Shown: positions 1 to 12,850 of the stretch, piece by piece | Layout: the number at the start of each line of letters is the position of its first letter | Numbering within the stretch: position 1 is the stretch's first letter | NCBI GenBank assembly: GCA_018340375.1 | Contig: JAFFJZ010000008.1 | Location: 4,402,001-4,466,000, forward strand | From: Gonatopus flavifemur | Taxonomy: Eukaryota; Arthropoda; Insecta; Hymenoptera; Dryinidae | Direction of reading: 5' to 3' | Length of the DNA: 64,000 bases | Made by a program: the position numbers and the translations under genes | The notes under the pieces: generated by a model | What the model saw: only the letters and a program-made list of their open reading frames with translations | Database searches by the model: none | Told to the model about the DNA's origin: nothing

Positions 1-3000
1 AAGGAATTGGAAGGTGCTGGGAGGAATTTTTTTTTGACGAAGGTTCCGAAAAGAATCAAGTATTTTTTATTCAAATCTGTGAATAACTCAGCATTGATTT
101 AGAATGGAATTCTATCTGATTCAAATTTACCAAGTAACGTACTCTTTGTAGTTACTCGAAATATTTAATTTATCTTTGAGAAAATTGTGGATAGCCATAT
201 AAATTGACATTTTCGTGAGAATAATTTACAGAGTTCGTCAATAGATTTTTGAAGAACTTCTCGAGAAAACTCATACAATAAAAGTCGAGTTTGATAAAAG
301 TTTTAGGATTTTCAGAACATAATTCACGTTCGTATCTCCGATTTTTTCACAATAAATCCAAAAACAAATGTTTCCATACGATGAATGAAGAGATTGTTCA
401 GATTCTGTATACTTTTGAGGAATTCCAATCTTTTTCGAATGCATTTACATTGAATTCGAATAAAAAAGTCGGCAGGATTGGGAAGAATTTCAGAAATTCA
501 GATTCTTTTTTTCTATCTCCGCAATAACAAAATCGAAGAGACGATTCGGGTGCGGTCAATGCCGCCTGTTCTTTCTTCTCCACATAGTGTGTTCTCTCTA
601 TTACCAGCCGTGCCGTTTGGTATTTTTGTCATGGCCTACTAATACACTCCACGAATTCTCGCACGGCCTCTCTTATCCATCGCTACCATCAATTCACTTG
701 ACTTTGCTCAATAATGTAAATTCAAACAGAATGATTTAGCGGAAAAATGGTTTCTAATCGTGAAAAAATTCGCTCCACAAACGAGTTATTGACATGAATT
801 ATAAATTAAAAGTTTCTTCAAATGATTTTCAACGTTAATGAAAGATTCGAAAATCTTTCACGTGCAGGGCTTCGTGAGTAAAAAATATCGAAACTCGTCG
901 TGAGTTTCGTGTAATTATTGCACTTTTTGTGAGACCGATACAATTTTCGTTGACCGAGGAGAGACAGTTAAGGATCCTCCTTTCATCATGATTCCTCTAC
1001 TTCAACCCATAATTGGTCTGATAATACTCGATGTGGGTATTTACAAACCTGTACTGTTATGTGTCTCAAAGTTGGAGTGAATGATTATCAAGAGCATGTA
1101 GTTGAATGTTAATGAAAACCAGATCCTGAATTAACTGTTTGCCTCTCCGAAACTGTCGGAATAAATATTTATTTTCCGAACAGGCCATCAGAATTAAATG
1201 CTCTTGGGAACTAGTTTTTTGTTACGATCAACCATATATATGCGTGAATGTGGATCACATATCAGCCAGGTATTATCTTGCGCTGATCAAATATCTTCAG
1301 TATCTAAACAGTTGTATTAACTATTGTCAAGGAAGCTTATAATCGTGCTTCTGGTAACGATTGTAATTTTCATTCAGTGTTGAGAGAAGTGCACAGAATT
1401 GTTCTATAAAAATACACTATACAATTATTTAACAAATAAACTCGATTGAATAAAAATTTGTTCGAATATCGGTAGATCTTATCTATCTCTATTACTTCGA
1501 ATTTTTGGAATAAGAATAAAATGTCCACCGTATATCGAAACTCATCATACAATAATGTTTAAATTTGAAATGAATATCATTTGATAAAACTTGAGTACTT
1601 AATGCGATAAGATATATAATAACATGGAGTTGTTTCAAGCTTCGCGTGAGTAAATCGTGGATAAAAAATTCTCAATTACTTTTGTAGAATCGAATGCATG
1701 TTTTTGTTGGAATATTTTAAACATTTATTATTCATCATTGCCAATGGGAATAATTTTATCGATATTTCAATTTTCTGTAAATTAGAAGTACGACTTCCCA
1801 ATGGAGTTGATAATTTTTATAAAAACTCCGAAAGCCGATTTCAAGTTTGCGTAAGGATAAGACATGAAATTCCATAGAGCGAATGGTTCAAGTTTATGAT
1901 AATTTATGAACCGAACTGCGAGATTATTTTAATCGTTGTGTCAGCAAACAATGCATCCATTTCATTCGTTACGCATGTGGTGACAAAGCTTTCTACGATG
2001 GTCTTGCCTGAGCATCCAGGTAGTTTTGTCCCAAACACTATTGTATCGAGCAGATTCTCTGCTGCTGAGCAAGAAGAGGTACATACAAGAACAGCTTAGG
2101 TATGAGAAAACTGTGAGTTTGAAGTATGCGATGCAGATGTTGTTTCTCTTATTCCGGTATCATGGGAAGTATGAAAAATACGATGAATCATACTTTTTTC
2201 TCCTGCTTATCAACACATTTTCAGTGCATAAGATGTGAAACTCAGTAGATATTTTGTCGGTTTTGTAGAGTTGGTAATGCTTTCTAAAACAAATTATATA
2301 TTATCCTGTGAATTTATTCATTTTTGTAATCAAGACAAGTATTATTGTGTAACACGGAGAGAGAAAAGAAAGTACATTCTTTCTACTTTTCAAGAGGTTA
2401 CATTTTCAGAAAGGGAAGAAGAGTTCTCAAAATAAATATTCAAAGATTCTAAAGGTTCGTATATATTCACTAGGAAATGTATTACATTAGCATGTGAAAA
2501 GAGTATTATGGACACAGTGTTTGATGAGTAAAGAAAAATTAGTTGCGTTGTAACTCCCGTATTTGAAGCATGTTTAATTCATCGTGTGCGATTTTAGTGG
2601 CGATTACTTCGGTTGTTTTTTTCTTTTCCAGAAAATTATTTGCATTTTTTTAGTATCGTTGTTCAGAGGCGAATGTAAAACATGCCTCCGAAGTTCCCTT
2701 TGAAGTTTCCTCATGTAAAATACCCGTATCAACTTGGAATTTATTAAAGGTAATAAAATCTTCCACGTTCTACTGTTTCATATTTTTTATGTCGTATGGT
2801 TGATTCGAAAAGTATCTTCATGAACCTGAATCCATAAAATATAGAGATGTTTTCAGATTTTTTTCAAATATTACTGTCGTAATAGATCCTTCAAACAGTC
2901 TGTGTATCTTTGAAATGAAAATTGGTTCACAACAATAACATTAAAGTGAACATTGGTTGAAAAATCGGACAAATTGAGTATCCGCATTGGAAATTTCCGA

Positions 3001-3454
3001 TTGATATGGACAAAAAATCTTGCAATTGAAAAATCGATTGAATTCCAACAAAGATGAATGAATTGAGTTTCTGCAACGCAAATTCTTGCCGATTAGAATT
3101 TTCCGATTGGATTGAGTTTATCTCATAATTATTCTGATGACTAACAGTTATAAAATATTGTTCCCAAAAAACAATGATCGGAAACCGATCCTTTGAGTTT
3201 GTTTTGTTTGGTAATAGAATTCGATAGGTTTCCCTATGAAATCAGAGGAATCCAGTACAAGGTGAAACTAATCATACCAACATCATGATAAAAATTTAAA
3301 TAGTCCAACTCCCGTAAGAAACCATTACGATAAGAACCCATCTGTAAATTCGATTGAATACTGATTTGGAACAGTTCATAATCTATCGATCAACTGTTTT
3401 CGCCTTTGTGTTGCAAATGTATGAAAAGAGCATCTTGTGGCTCATGAAAATCCT
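1..3454. other. AT-rich intergenic or intronic DNA, no gene recognised
   Basis: Short open frames only (under 80 codons), with no recognisable domain and no clear inverted repeat. The segment around 2940-3130 carries loosely repeated motifs of the type TTGAAAAATCGA and TTTCCGATTG, perhaps a decayed repeat. Nothing else could be supported here. Confidence 0.6.
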
Positions 3455-3770
3455 GCTTGAAAAACCGGATAGAATCCGCATAAGACCCGGGTAGGTTGCG
3501 GAATCTTATCCGGTTCCATACGGCGCTCCATCCGGTTTTCTGTGTCCTGATCTCATCCGGGACTATCCGGATCTCGTTCGGGATTTGTCTCACGAATTGG
3601 AGTTGAGACCTGGATAAAACCCGGATAACGATCGGGAATTCATTTGGGCTTATCCAGGATTCAACCCGGTTTTTATTTCCGGATTCTAATCCGAATTCTT
3701 TTTGAGATTTTCCTTCAGAACCCGGATAGGATACTATTTCCGGGTTCTGATCAGGTTTGATCTGGATTTT
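3455..3770. repeat. CCGG-rich degenerate repeat
   Basis: At least eleven CCGG tetramers, mostly in the context CCGGAT or CCCGGG, occur within about 300 bases of otherwise AT-rich DNA. They lie in both orientations and so make many short hairpins. The motif recurs weakly at 3975-4030. A 132-codon minus-strand open frame (3390-3788) crosses the repeat. It has no recognisable domain and probably results from the biased composition. This is probably a decayed, internally repetitive mobile element; no clean ends were found. Confidence 0.5.
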
Positions 3771-4269
3771 GTTCGGAATACATCTCAAAAATTTTCGATT
3801 TATATTCTAGCGCTGAAAAAAAATTGGTTGGTTACAATCCGATTATATATGCATAGCGCACGAGTTTTATTGTTAGATAGAACCCAGATAAACCAACTTC
3901 ACGTGGATATCGATTCAGATTTATGAAAGCATTTCGGTGAATAATTCCTATATCACTGCCTACTCCCCGTATTACTCCCGGATGAACCCAGATCCATATT
4001 CATTTTACGCTTCACGGTTCCCGGATACGATTCCTAGGAGAATCCTAATGAAGTCAAAATACACTCAGTCACAGCGACTCACAATGTCCCTATAATTCCA
4101 CTGCGACGTCAATGTGATGAGCGCGTTGCTTGAAACCTGACGAAGAGATTGGAATTTGGATTCAACATTGAGGTTTTAAACATTTCAATTTCTTCAGAAA
4201 AATTTTCAAAATCCTATATAATTTATACACACTTATATATAAGTTATATTGAATTGTATATAAATTATA

Positions 4270-5413
4270 CAGGGTGCCCCATTTTAAATAGCCAGGGCTT
4301 ATACCTCCCAAAGTAATGGGGCTGGAAAAAAAATCCTCGGGAAAAAGTTGCAGGGTTCTGAGGGGGACATTTGATGATAACCTCGATTTCGCCCTCAGAC
4401 TCCATCTTCAAGGTCATTTTGAGGTCAACTTGTGTTTTTCAAATGGGACCCCCTATTTTTGACCACAACTTTGGAATGTACGTTGAAAACCAAGAAACTT
4501 TTGTCTGAATTAGTTTCCTGACATTTGCGAAGATGGCACTCTAATCGATAAAGAAAGAAATGAGATTCAAGAAACACTCTTGTTGCTTTCTGCGCGGAAC
4601 AATACTTACCTCTTCAGTTTTTTCTCCTCAACAGGGCCTTGTATGTATCGCAAATGAAGGTAACGTATTTGAGTATTTAGTCCCTAACAGCACATTCACC
4701 GATTTCTACGTGGCATGTCCGTGGACTCCACGTCGATCAATGATGGACGTGGATAGAACGTGGATGAACGGAGATCCCACGTGAAGGTAACATGGAGGCA
4801 ACGTAAAAATGTCCGGTGTGGTACGGGTGAATTCACGAGATGATTGAATCAGGGAATTATCACTCAATTACGGAACCCGACTATTCCCAAAACTCACAGA
4901 CACATACCTCTCTAGTCGAAATAATCGGCCCTTTTCAGGGCCACAGTGATGTGCAAAGTCCGATCGCGCAACCTCCTCGTGGTGCACATTAGGTAACGCT
5001 AATGCCGACGGCAGTTCCCCGAAGATTGGGAACCAGGGCCGAATTAAGGCAGGTGGGGGCCAATGGGGCCATTGGCCCTTAATTCGGCCCTGTTGGGAAG
5101 AAATCACTGAAGAGGTAAGTGTCGTTTCGCACAGAAAGCGGTAAGAGTGTTTCTGGAAATTTCAGGAAACTACTTCAGACAAAAGTTTCTTGGTTTTCAA
5201 CGCACATTCCAATGATGTAGTCAAAAATAGGAGGCCTCATTTGAAAAACATAAGTTGATCTCAAAATGACCTTGAAGATGGAGTCTGAGGTCGAAGTCAA
5301 TGTTACCATCAAATGTCTCCCTCAGAACTCTGCAACTTTCTCCCGAGACCTTTTCTTCCAGCCCCATTACTTTGGGAGATATAAGCCCTGGCTATTTACA
5401 ACGGGACACCCTG
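4270..5413. mobile_element. 1.1 kb foldback element with CAGGGTG ends
   Basis: The element starts CAGGGTGCCCCATTTTAAAT and ends with the matching inverted sequence ACACCCTG. Both ends are flanked by TA. The inverted arms are very long: about 4270-4637 pairs with about 5087-5413. They share blocks such as AGCCAGGGCTTATA, CCTTGAAGATGGAGTCTGAG in opposite orientation, and TACCTCTTCAGT. A TA duplication with long arms suggests a non-autonomous element related to the Tc1/mariner group, but no transposase is present. The interior (4640-5030) holds only short open frames. A 59 bp hairpin is nested at the inner edge of the right arm. Confidence 0.85.
5034..5092. repeat. 59 bp nested hairpin with CAGGGCCG ends
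   Basis: CAGGGCCGAATTAAGG at the left faces its inverted copy CCTTAATTCGGCCCTG at the right. Between them lies a second small palindrome around GGGGCCAATGGGGCCATTGG. CAGGG ends are typical of hAT elements, so it may be a miniature hAT derivative. It could also simply be the loop-proximal part of the surrounding foldback. It is much richer in G+C than its surroundings. Confidence 0.6.
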
Positions 5414-5974
5414 TATATAATTAAATCATTTTTTCCAACCGGAGTATGTTTGTAAAAAGTTCATTTGTATCAATGATTTGGCAATTTTTTCATCATTTTC
5501 CTGAGCTCTAAGTGAACCCTCCGAGGTCTCTTTTGGTGTATTATACGATCAACATTCGATGCTAGGGAATAAATAAAAAAGATATTGCGAGGAAAATGCA
5601 GTACCAGTCGTCTGGGCCCAGGCAGATATTGCACTCTCATACGCATGTTCTGTGCATATCCATGAAACTTTTGAATATCATTTCTTTACATAAGCTATGA
5701 GAATGTCACTTGCAGCAGCTGTATCGTGTCATAGAGCCTTCAACTTCGCTCCTAACGCATTTGACGACTACAGGAATTTTCGTTGAAGGACAGTCTTGGG
5801 AGTCTCAACAATAGTTCGTAAATTGAAGATTAATATTTGCATATTCATAAACAAAGTAACAAGTCTGTGGATTCGTAAGATTGGCAACACTAGCAGACCA
5901 TAATTTCCAATTTGCCCAGAGCTGGTCAACGTGTTCTTGATATTCAAATTTAGAAGCCTGTCTCCCCCCCCCCT

Positions 5975-6576
5975 CCGTATGGAAATATTTCGCTGAAAAA
6001 TGTCTGTAAAACTATGAAAAATCTCTGAAAAAAAATGAAAAAATTCTGAGAAACTCTGACAAACTTTGAGAATCTCTGAAATTTTGATGAGAAATCTAAT
6101 ATTTTTGGGACATTCTTTACAGACTTTTTTCAGAGTTTCTCAGAGTTTTCTCATTCTTTTTCAGAGGAATAGTAACGAAATTGCACTCTGAAAAAACCCT
6201 GACAAAACTCTGATGGATTGCTAACATTTTTGTGACTTTGAGAAAAAAATTAAAAAATTTTCAAACACTTTTTCACACATGATATTTGAATACGGCATAT
6301 GAATGTATTTATTGAATTTCAGGATTTTTCAATAATCAGAAAAATGTCAACAATTTATTAGAGTTTTGTCAGAGTTTTTTCAGAGTGCAATTTCGTTACT
6401 ATTTCTCTGAAAAAAGTCTGAAAAAAGTCTGTAAAGAATGTCCCAAAAATATTAGATTTCTCATCAAAATTTCAGAGATTCTCAGAGTTTCTCAGAGTTT
6501 CTCAGAGTTTTTTCATTTTTTTTCAGAGATTTTTCATAGTTTTGCAGACATTTTTCAGCGAAATATTTCCATACGG
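5975..6576. mobile_element. 602 bp palindromic element rich in CTCTGAAAA
   Basis: The left end CCGTATGGAAATATTTCGCT is repeated inverted at the right end (6569-6576 and inward). The arms extend roughly 240 bases each, with a loop near 6225-6340. Both arms are filled with a short motif, CTCTGAAAA or its complement TTTTCAGAG, repeated about every 15-25 bases. The inner ends of the arms share AGTAACGAAATTGCACTCTG in opposite orientation. No coding capacity is recognisable. Relics of the same motif family lie at 33955-34110, 34391-34470 and 38260-38520. Confidence 0.8.
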
Positions 6577-7820
6577 GCCCCTGCTTGGAATTCCCTTAAC
6601 CCTATTATAAGTGAGCATAAAAGGAAAATTTCCAAAATCTACACTTCGCCTTCTCAACTTCTATCGACGAATAAATAAAAGCAACCACGCTCTCTTGCGT
6701 ACTTACATTTTCTGAACAATAGAGGGGGTACATTCTTTTAATCGATGAATTTAATGAGATACTAATACCTAATCAGCAATTATCACGATTAGCTTTACTC
6801 TTTGTTTTTCCACATTGATGTATATAACTTCGTTTGATCTTTAGCTCGTTATGATGGATAAAACAGAATCTTTTGCGCTCTATTTCATAATTAAAATTCG
6901 TTGCGGTATAAATACTATCACTTCATACACATTTATAATTACTCGAAGATTTTACGATCATCGTTTTTTTTAACTCTGCAAATTCAGCTCATGCGAAAAC
7001 ATGGGATCAATGGGTCAATCTCTATTGATAAGATTATTTGATGACGTCGAGTATGGATGCAATAATTATATAACGATTATATATGGGAATTCTTCATCAA
7101 TATTATTTCATTTTGTGTCAAATATTCTAGTTTTATTTGAAAGAATCTCGAGTTCTCTTTAATTCAAGTGAGATTAATTGCAATAATGTAAGATCCTTAT
7201 CCAGAAGAAAGTACAAATAAATAGTTCATTTGTCTTGTCTCTCTCCTGAGTATTTGTTAAAGAGAAGGCTGATAAATTATTTATTTATCGCTGTGAGCAG
7301 CGGCGACATTCAATGACAAATTCGCATGTTCTGTCGATGAATTCAAATCCATTTGAATATCGTTATTCTGAAAGCCAAAAAAAATCAAAGCATAATATTT
7401 ATTCATAATTGATCAACAAATAAATGAAAAAAACAAAATAGAGTGTCAATGGATCAAATGTAATAACAAAGTCACCAGTCAGGAAGACTCATTGTTCGAA
7501 CGAATGAATTAGGTATAGATAATTGATATTTTTCACATGAACGGTCCCCCACCTGTCTTCAAATACCATTCACTTTATACCTATAATAACAGTTCATGCC
7601 CTAAGTGACTAACAATTTTAATAATATACAACCTGTGTTTCTCCTCCCTATTCTCATTAAAAATTCTCTCATAGTTGATTCTTGCAGAGTGGATAGAGTT
7701 GACTGAAAATCTTTTCGCTCTGTCTTCCCTCGTCCCTTTCCCCTACGGGTTCCATAAGACAGTAGATTGCTCATACAAGCAAACGTTCGAATATTCGAAA
7801 TGAACGCATAGCGCTTTTCT
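6577..7820. other. No gene recognised
   Basis: Ordinary AT-rich sequence. It includes a few short direct repeats and many stop codons in all frames. No inverted repeat or RNA gene was identified. It lies immediately upstream of the candidate promoter. Confidence 0.6.
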
Positions 7821-7860
7821 TCTATCTATCTTTCTTTCTTTCTTTCTTTCCTTCTTTCTT
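7821..7860 (+). repeat. TATC/TTTC microsatellite
   Basis: Two TATC units run into about seven imperfect TTTC units. This simple pyrimidine tract ends about 120 bases upstream of the predicted transcription start. Confidence 0.9.
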
Positions 7861-7982
7861 CAATACCTTCTTCTAGAGAAGACGAAGGTCTTTTCTTCCC
7901 CACTATTGGCTAGAATCGAATGCGCAACAAAATTTTGCGCAGTCATTGGGGCTGACGAAGCTTCGGACTGCCCTCGCGCAGC

Positions 7983-8017
7983 TCAGTCCGCGTCGGTCGT
8001 TTAAACCGTGCGGTTAG
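7983..8017 (+). promoter_or_regulatory. Candidate TATA-less core promoter (Inr plus DPE), TSS near 7985
   Basis: TCAGTC at 7983-7988 matches the insect initiator consensus TCAKTY, with the A at 7985 as +1. GGTTAG at 8012-8017 falls exactly at +28 to +33 and fits the downstream promoter element consensus RGWYV. No TATA box lies 25-35 bases upstream. The start sits at the edge of a locally GC-richer block. The initiator is also part of a short inverted pair (CGGACTG at 7964, CAGTCCG at 7984). The nearest recognised gene downstream on this strand is mir-8, so I infer a pri-mir-8 promoter. Confidence 0.5.
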
Positions 8018-9537
8018 TTTGGAAGCTTGAATTACACTTGAATCGGAATTCCATTGGAGAAAAGTTTGAAGAAAAGTTACGTGTTTATTTGTAAATTATA
8101 TCAACAAAGTTGACCAAGTTGTTTCATTTAGATGGAAAATTCATTGATTTCATACACGAATTTATATACTGTTTGTCTTTTAAAGTTTCGTGCGGTTGTT
8201 TGACAAATTTTTATTTAAAAGTTTGAATTCGTTGTAAGAGCATTTGTTCCAATCGTGCAGAACAACCACTGCTGGGAAAATTTGAGAGAGAAAAAAAAAA
8301 GAGGAAAATGAACGGGGAAGGAAGCAGCCGAACTCCGCAGTTGTTGGAAATTTTAACCGTCGTCTGTTGCTAACTCGTGGACATCCGAGGGAGGAAGGAA
8401 GTAATAGTCAGACGTCCCTCGCTCATGAACATCTAACCTATACGCATATCCCTCCACATGTCCTCACTCTTTTCTTCTACTCCTCTTCGCAGTCTCTTCT
8501 CCCTTCATACAAGTATGAAACCGTTCTCGTCTTTCGTTCTTACCCCAGTTCTATTATACATTATATGCGTTACGTAAAAGAAGGATAAAACCAGTTAGAG
8601 CAATGCCTATTTGACTGTTCAACCGAATATCTCTTCGTACAAAGCTCCGTTGATATCGATTAATGAAATTTGTAACGAGAAATATTCCGGTCACTTTCAA
8701 ATCTTAAAACGTAAGAGAAAACGTAAAATTCAAGAAATTTGTAGAAGATATTTTGAAACTTAACCTCCAACTTTCATCTTCTCCACGCGTCTCGATTCTT
8801 TCCGTTCTTTCTTCGTCATTTCATTCTCTTTTTCGTATCGAAGCTTCGAAAGTTGCGCGCGCTGTTTCCTCTCCTTTCCATCCGTCTTTCTTTCTCCGAG
8901 CGTTTTCTTTTCTCCTTCTCCTCCCTCTCTTCGTTGATTTCCTCCTGTGGGGACTCTCCTGCTCTTCTCGTTTTCTTCTCCTTCTTAACCGTGCGTCACG
9001 CTTCCGGCTGACAGTGCGGTTTTCGGCGTTCGAGCCTGCGCGAGGTAAAACATAAAATATATATCCGTGTATCATCCTTCCTTCGTTAAATATTTCAGTT
9101 TGTTCTACTCCGTGGATGGATCATGAAACTTTCGTGAAATTTTTCTTCCCTTGGTTTTTCTCTGCCACGTGGTTACTTCGCGGAGCCCTATGCCCCTGAC
9201 GAGTACCATTGAATGGGGTGAAATTCATTTCGCCAACGAGGGAAGAATTTCACCTAAATTGCGTGATTAGTGAATCGAGAGTACAACATAATATCATCTT
9301 ATGCACGATCACGAGGTTACCGAGTCAGGGTATGCTATACTTTGCACGATGCGGAAGATATCCCTGAAACAGCAGTCACCGGCTCGACAGCAGTGTGCTT
9401 AGTATTTTATTTTATTCATGTACCCTGGATTCCGTCGATTTTCTTTCCCGAACATTCTTCTTTACCAATATTTTAGTTCCTCGACGAGATGAGAAGATGA
9501 TCGTCTTCCCACGAGGCGGAAGATTTCGGACTTGAAG
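7985..9537 (+). other. Candidate non-coding first exon or leader of the mir-8 primary transcript
   Basis: This block follows the predicted start site. It is richer in G+C and CpG than the rest of the window, with a strongly pyrimidine-rich part at 8750-8990. It contains only short frames without domain similarity (for example 8367-8588, 8753-9055 and 9270-9476), which reads like leader sequence rather than coding sequence. Two plausible splice donors close it: GAG|GTAAAA at 9045 and AAG|GTGAGTAA at 9538, the second close to consensus. The exon boundaries and the link to mir-8 are inference. It could equally be the untranslated first exon of a protein gene lying beyond the window. Confidence 0.35.
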
Positions 9538-12500
9538 GTGAGTAATCGAATTCAATTTTTCTTCTTCTCTCTCGCATAGATTTTTATGTTCATAGCATCG
9601 TAAGTATGCTACGTGAAAGAAAATGTTATGTAACCCGCGGAGTTTGAACATGGATGCCACGTGTCCATGAAAAATCTCTTTTCTCGGATTATTCTTATTC
9701 CATTTCACAAATTCATTGATAAATCCATCAGATTTCTTCAAGGATTTATGAAAATACATTTTGTACAATTGAATTTCATTTTCAAACAAAATTCCTGTAA
9801 AACAGAGGATTCTTGAATATTTATGCATATTTTTCCGTTAATTTGTACTTTCGGGTTTGTTGCGTTGGTTCAATGAAGGTAATGGAACCGTGATTATATT
9901 TTACGATGTAATTTATTTCTTTTCGACTATTTTTTTGTCCTCCCCCCTTCCGTCACGCCATATTAAGCCATCCGGAACACTATCGCTATTACTATTAGCC
10001 GATTGCCGGCTCGCACATTTTCAGAATAGAGCAAACAATGTATAAGTATTGAATTGTAGATTTAAGGTTCAACAATCCGATGCAAATGGAGATGATATTT
10101 TCATTTTTATCCTTGCACTTCGAACTCATCAGTCCTCGTCGTTGCCAGAAAAATTCTTCTGTGTCCTCAAATGATTATTGTCCGGCTTTTTGTATCTCAA
10201 TTTATATTTTCAATGTACTCAATTTATATCTAATCGGGTCAGATTCAAACATGATTAGATATGACATGAATAAAATTTTCATGCGTTTAATCTTGAAAGA
10301 ATATATTCAACGTGTAAATGAATTGGATTGAGTATCGTGCATTAGTGAAAGGACGTGAAATCGTGCTTCAAGTTCTTTGAAGAAAATCATTTGAAAATCA
10401 AAAGGTGCACCCTCGATTCATATAAATATTATATAAAATTCGATATAGTTTATATATAAATTTCTCATTTTAATTTTGCGAAGAATTCGAAGAATTACGA
10501 ATGAGACGTGGAGAAAGATATTGAAAATGTTTATTATTATTTTTCGTAGCATCGTATTCCCACAATACACGATCTTTGGACTCTCAAAGTTTTCTGTTGC
10601 CAAAGCTCTTCAAGTACAAACAAAGATTATCAAACTTATTCCTTTTTGGAGTAATTTGATAGTGTACATACATATATTTTTTTTTTTTATTGGAACGACA
10701 ATTCTGATGAATAAATTTATCTAAAATGCAATAAAATGGAAGGTTCTTTAGTTGAATGGTTGTCTCTTCCGTTCGGGAGATGCGCACGGCATTTTTCTTC
10801 ACCCACGTGGCGACATAAATACATTGGTTTTCATTTTCTCATGTACAAACGATTGAAGCGATACGAATGCCCAATTTTTGAAGAATCCATTCCTTTTTAT
10901 AACAAATATATAAAATTTTCATTGATTTTTGATAAAACTTTGATATATTTTTTCAAATAAAAAAGAATGAGGGATGCATAGTGTGGATATTTATCCGCCC
11001 TCGAAAAAAAAAAATTCTTCCCCAAGTAATTTCATCATCAACAAAATCATTCGAAACTTGAGTCCTTGTAATAAATGTTTCAGAAATTTTAGTGAGTTCT
11101 GTGAGTAATAAAATTGTAGAAAATGTAAATGTGTTATTTAATTGAATTTATCAACTTGAATGTTATATTGATTCAAATTTGGTATTCCTACAGCCATTAC
11201 GTTAATTCATGTAAATTGGAAATTCGGTTTAACGGGTATCCGTATGAATATTCAAAGATGGCGACTCTGTCTCATATTCGTCATCATTCGATTGTTACTG
11301 TTCTTATCCGATTGTAAGTGGGGGAGAGCGGTGTTTACGATATTGATATGTTTGTTTGATTCCAATCAAAGTTTTAGAAAAAAAATTTATAGGAACCAGA
11401 TATAGTGTTTGAAGAAAATATCTAGGTCTGAAATCTCATTCGAAAAACTTCGGATTTTACATATTGATTGGATGAAATTATTTTCTGATGTTTAATTTTG
11501 TACAATTATTGAATCAAACTTTTACTTCACTTCTTGAATCGATCAAACAAGTGAGAATCGTGGGGAAGGAAAAAGATTTCAGTGGGAAAACAAAATTCTA
11601 AGATAAGAATGAAGGAGTTGATAATATAATTATCTAAAATTTTTCCAGAGAAATGCGTTGAAAGATAGTAGAAATAAACAATTGGTGACTTCAATTCAAA
11701 AAGTAGAAATGAGCGGTACTTTTTTATGGTAGAAATTTACAGTTTCTATGGATTTTTATACAATATTTATTGAAACTTGATGCATATCCCATTGAAAATA
11801 TGTAAATAATGCAAATATCGTATGTTAGTAATCCCGATTCTCGCGCAACTGATTTTACATATGTACATAAAGAATATATTGAAATTGTATCGGCACTCGT
11901 TCAGACTTTCAAAACTTTCTTTTTTTTTCTCCACTTGGAGACGAGATGAACTTCCCTAAGAGTGTTCTATAAAAAATCTGTAAACACCACTTAATTTTTC
12001 TATAAAGGATTGTTCCAAATCCAACATACAAACTTTTCTATAATGAAAACGTATAGTTTTTGTACATTTTTATGGAATATCATATGTAATTAGATATAAA
12101 TTATATCTGAAAGTACCGACTATCCTTGGTCGAATAGCAGCTAAATAAAAATCAGTAACAAATTGAGTCAATAATGTAATAAACTACACTGAACTTTGAT
12201 AATTTTGACAAATTTCCCACTCGAAGAGCACAATTGATACTTCTGATGTACATGGAGAGTTCATTTTTCATCCAATTAACTTTTAATCCCATGCACGTGA
12301 AGTTCATGTGAATTTCCTTACAATTGTATGAAAATTGTGTTCTATAGAAGAATCTGAACAAATTCTTGTAAAAATTTCATATGCATCAGATTGCATTGTT
12401 ATTGAGTATGTACAACATTTGATACAACTTTTATATAGTTTACATATGTATAGTTTCCACAAGAGACATCGCATGGAAAGATTTTCGTTTTGACTTGCTG

Positions 12501-12730
12501 TAAAACAAGGTGCTGCATAATTAGAAAAACGTCAAGGTTAATCCCCGACGGAAAAGTCTTGTTGAATTTTGTTCACTTTTGACACAGCCATGTTTCAATA
12601 AAATTCAATGGAAGTCAACAAATTTGACCAAGAGTTATTGAATTCTGTGGACAATTATTGGAATTTATCGAAATTTTGTTGAATTTTATCAATTCTATCT
12701 ATTTTTCAATGAAAACCGGACAAACGCCAT
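9538..12730. other. No gene recognised
   Basis: AT-rich sequence with only short open frames. A minus-strand frame of 138 codons (9412-9828) overlaps the donor region, but it has no recognisable domain and fits chance. If the first-exon reading is right, this is intron. Confidence 0.55.
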
Positions 12731-12850
12731 CCCGAGTGGAAAAATTTTCAAAATTATATATAATTTATATCGAATTATATCTGAATTATATATAAATTCT
12801 ATTGAATTATATAAAAATTATATATAATTTTGAAAAATTTTCCACTCGGG
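12731..12850. mobile_element. 120 bp MITE with CCCGAGTGG ends
   Basis: CCCGAGTGGAAAAATTTTCA at the left end and its inverted copy at the right end form almost perfect arms of about 40 bases. The short interior is made of repeated ATTATATATAATT-type sequence. The same interior motif appears without intact ends near 4195-4265 and 28760-28800, so this may be one member of a decayed family. Confidence 0.85.

Noticed and set aside
3390..3788. 132-codon minus-strand open frame
   Set aside because: It lies across the CCGG-rich repeat, whose composition suppresses stop codons; no known domain.
8753..9055. 100-codon plus frame resembling a membrane protein
   Set aside because: Its hydrophobic Phe/Leu/Ser runs come from a pyrimidine-rich DNA tract, and the opposite strand gives the mirror Arg/Lys/Glu-rich frame.
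9412..9828. 138-codon minus-strand open frame
   Set aside because: No recognisable domain. It overlaps the GC-richer leader and the donor at 9538, and its length is near what chance gives across two strands of 64 kb.
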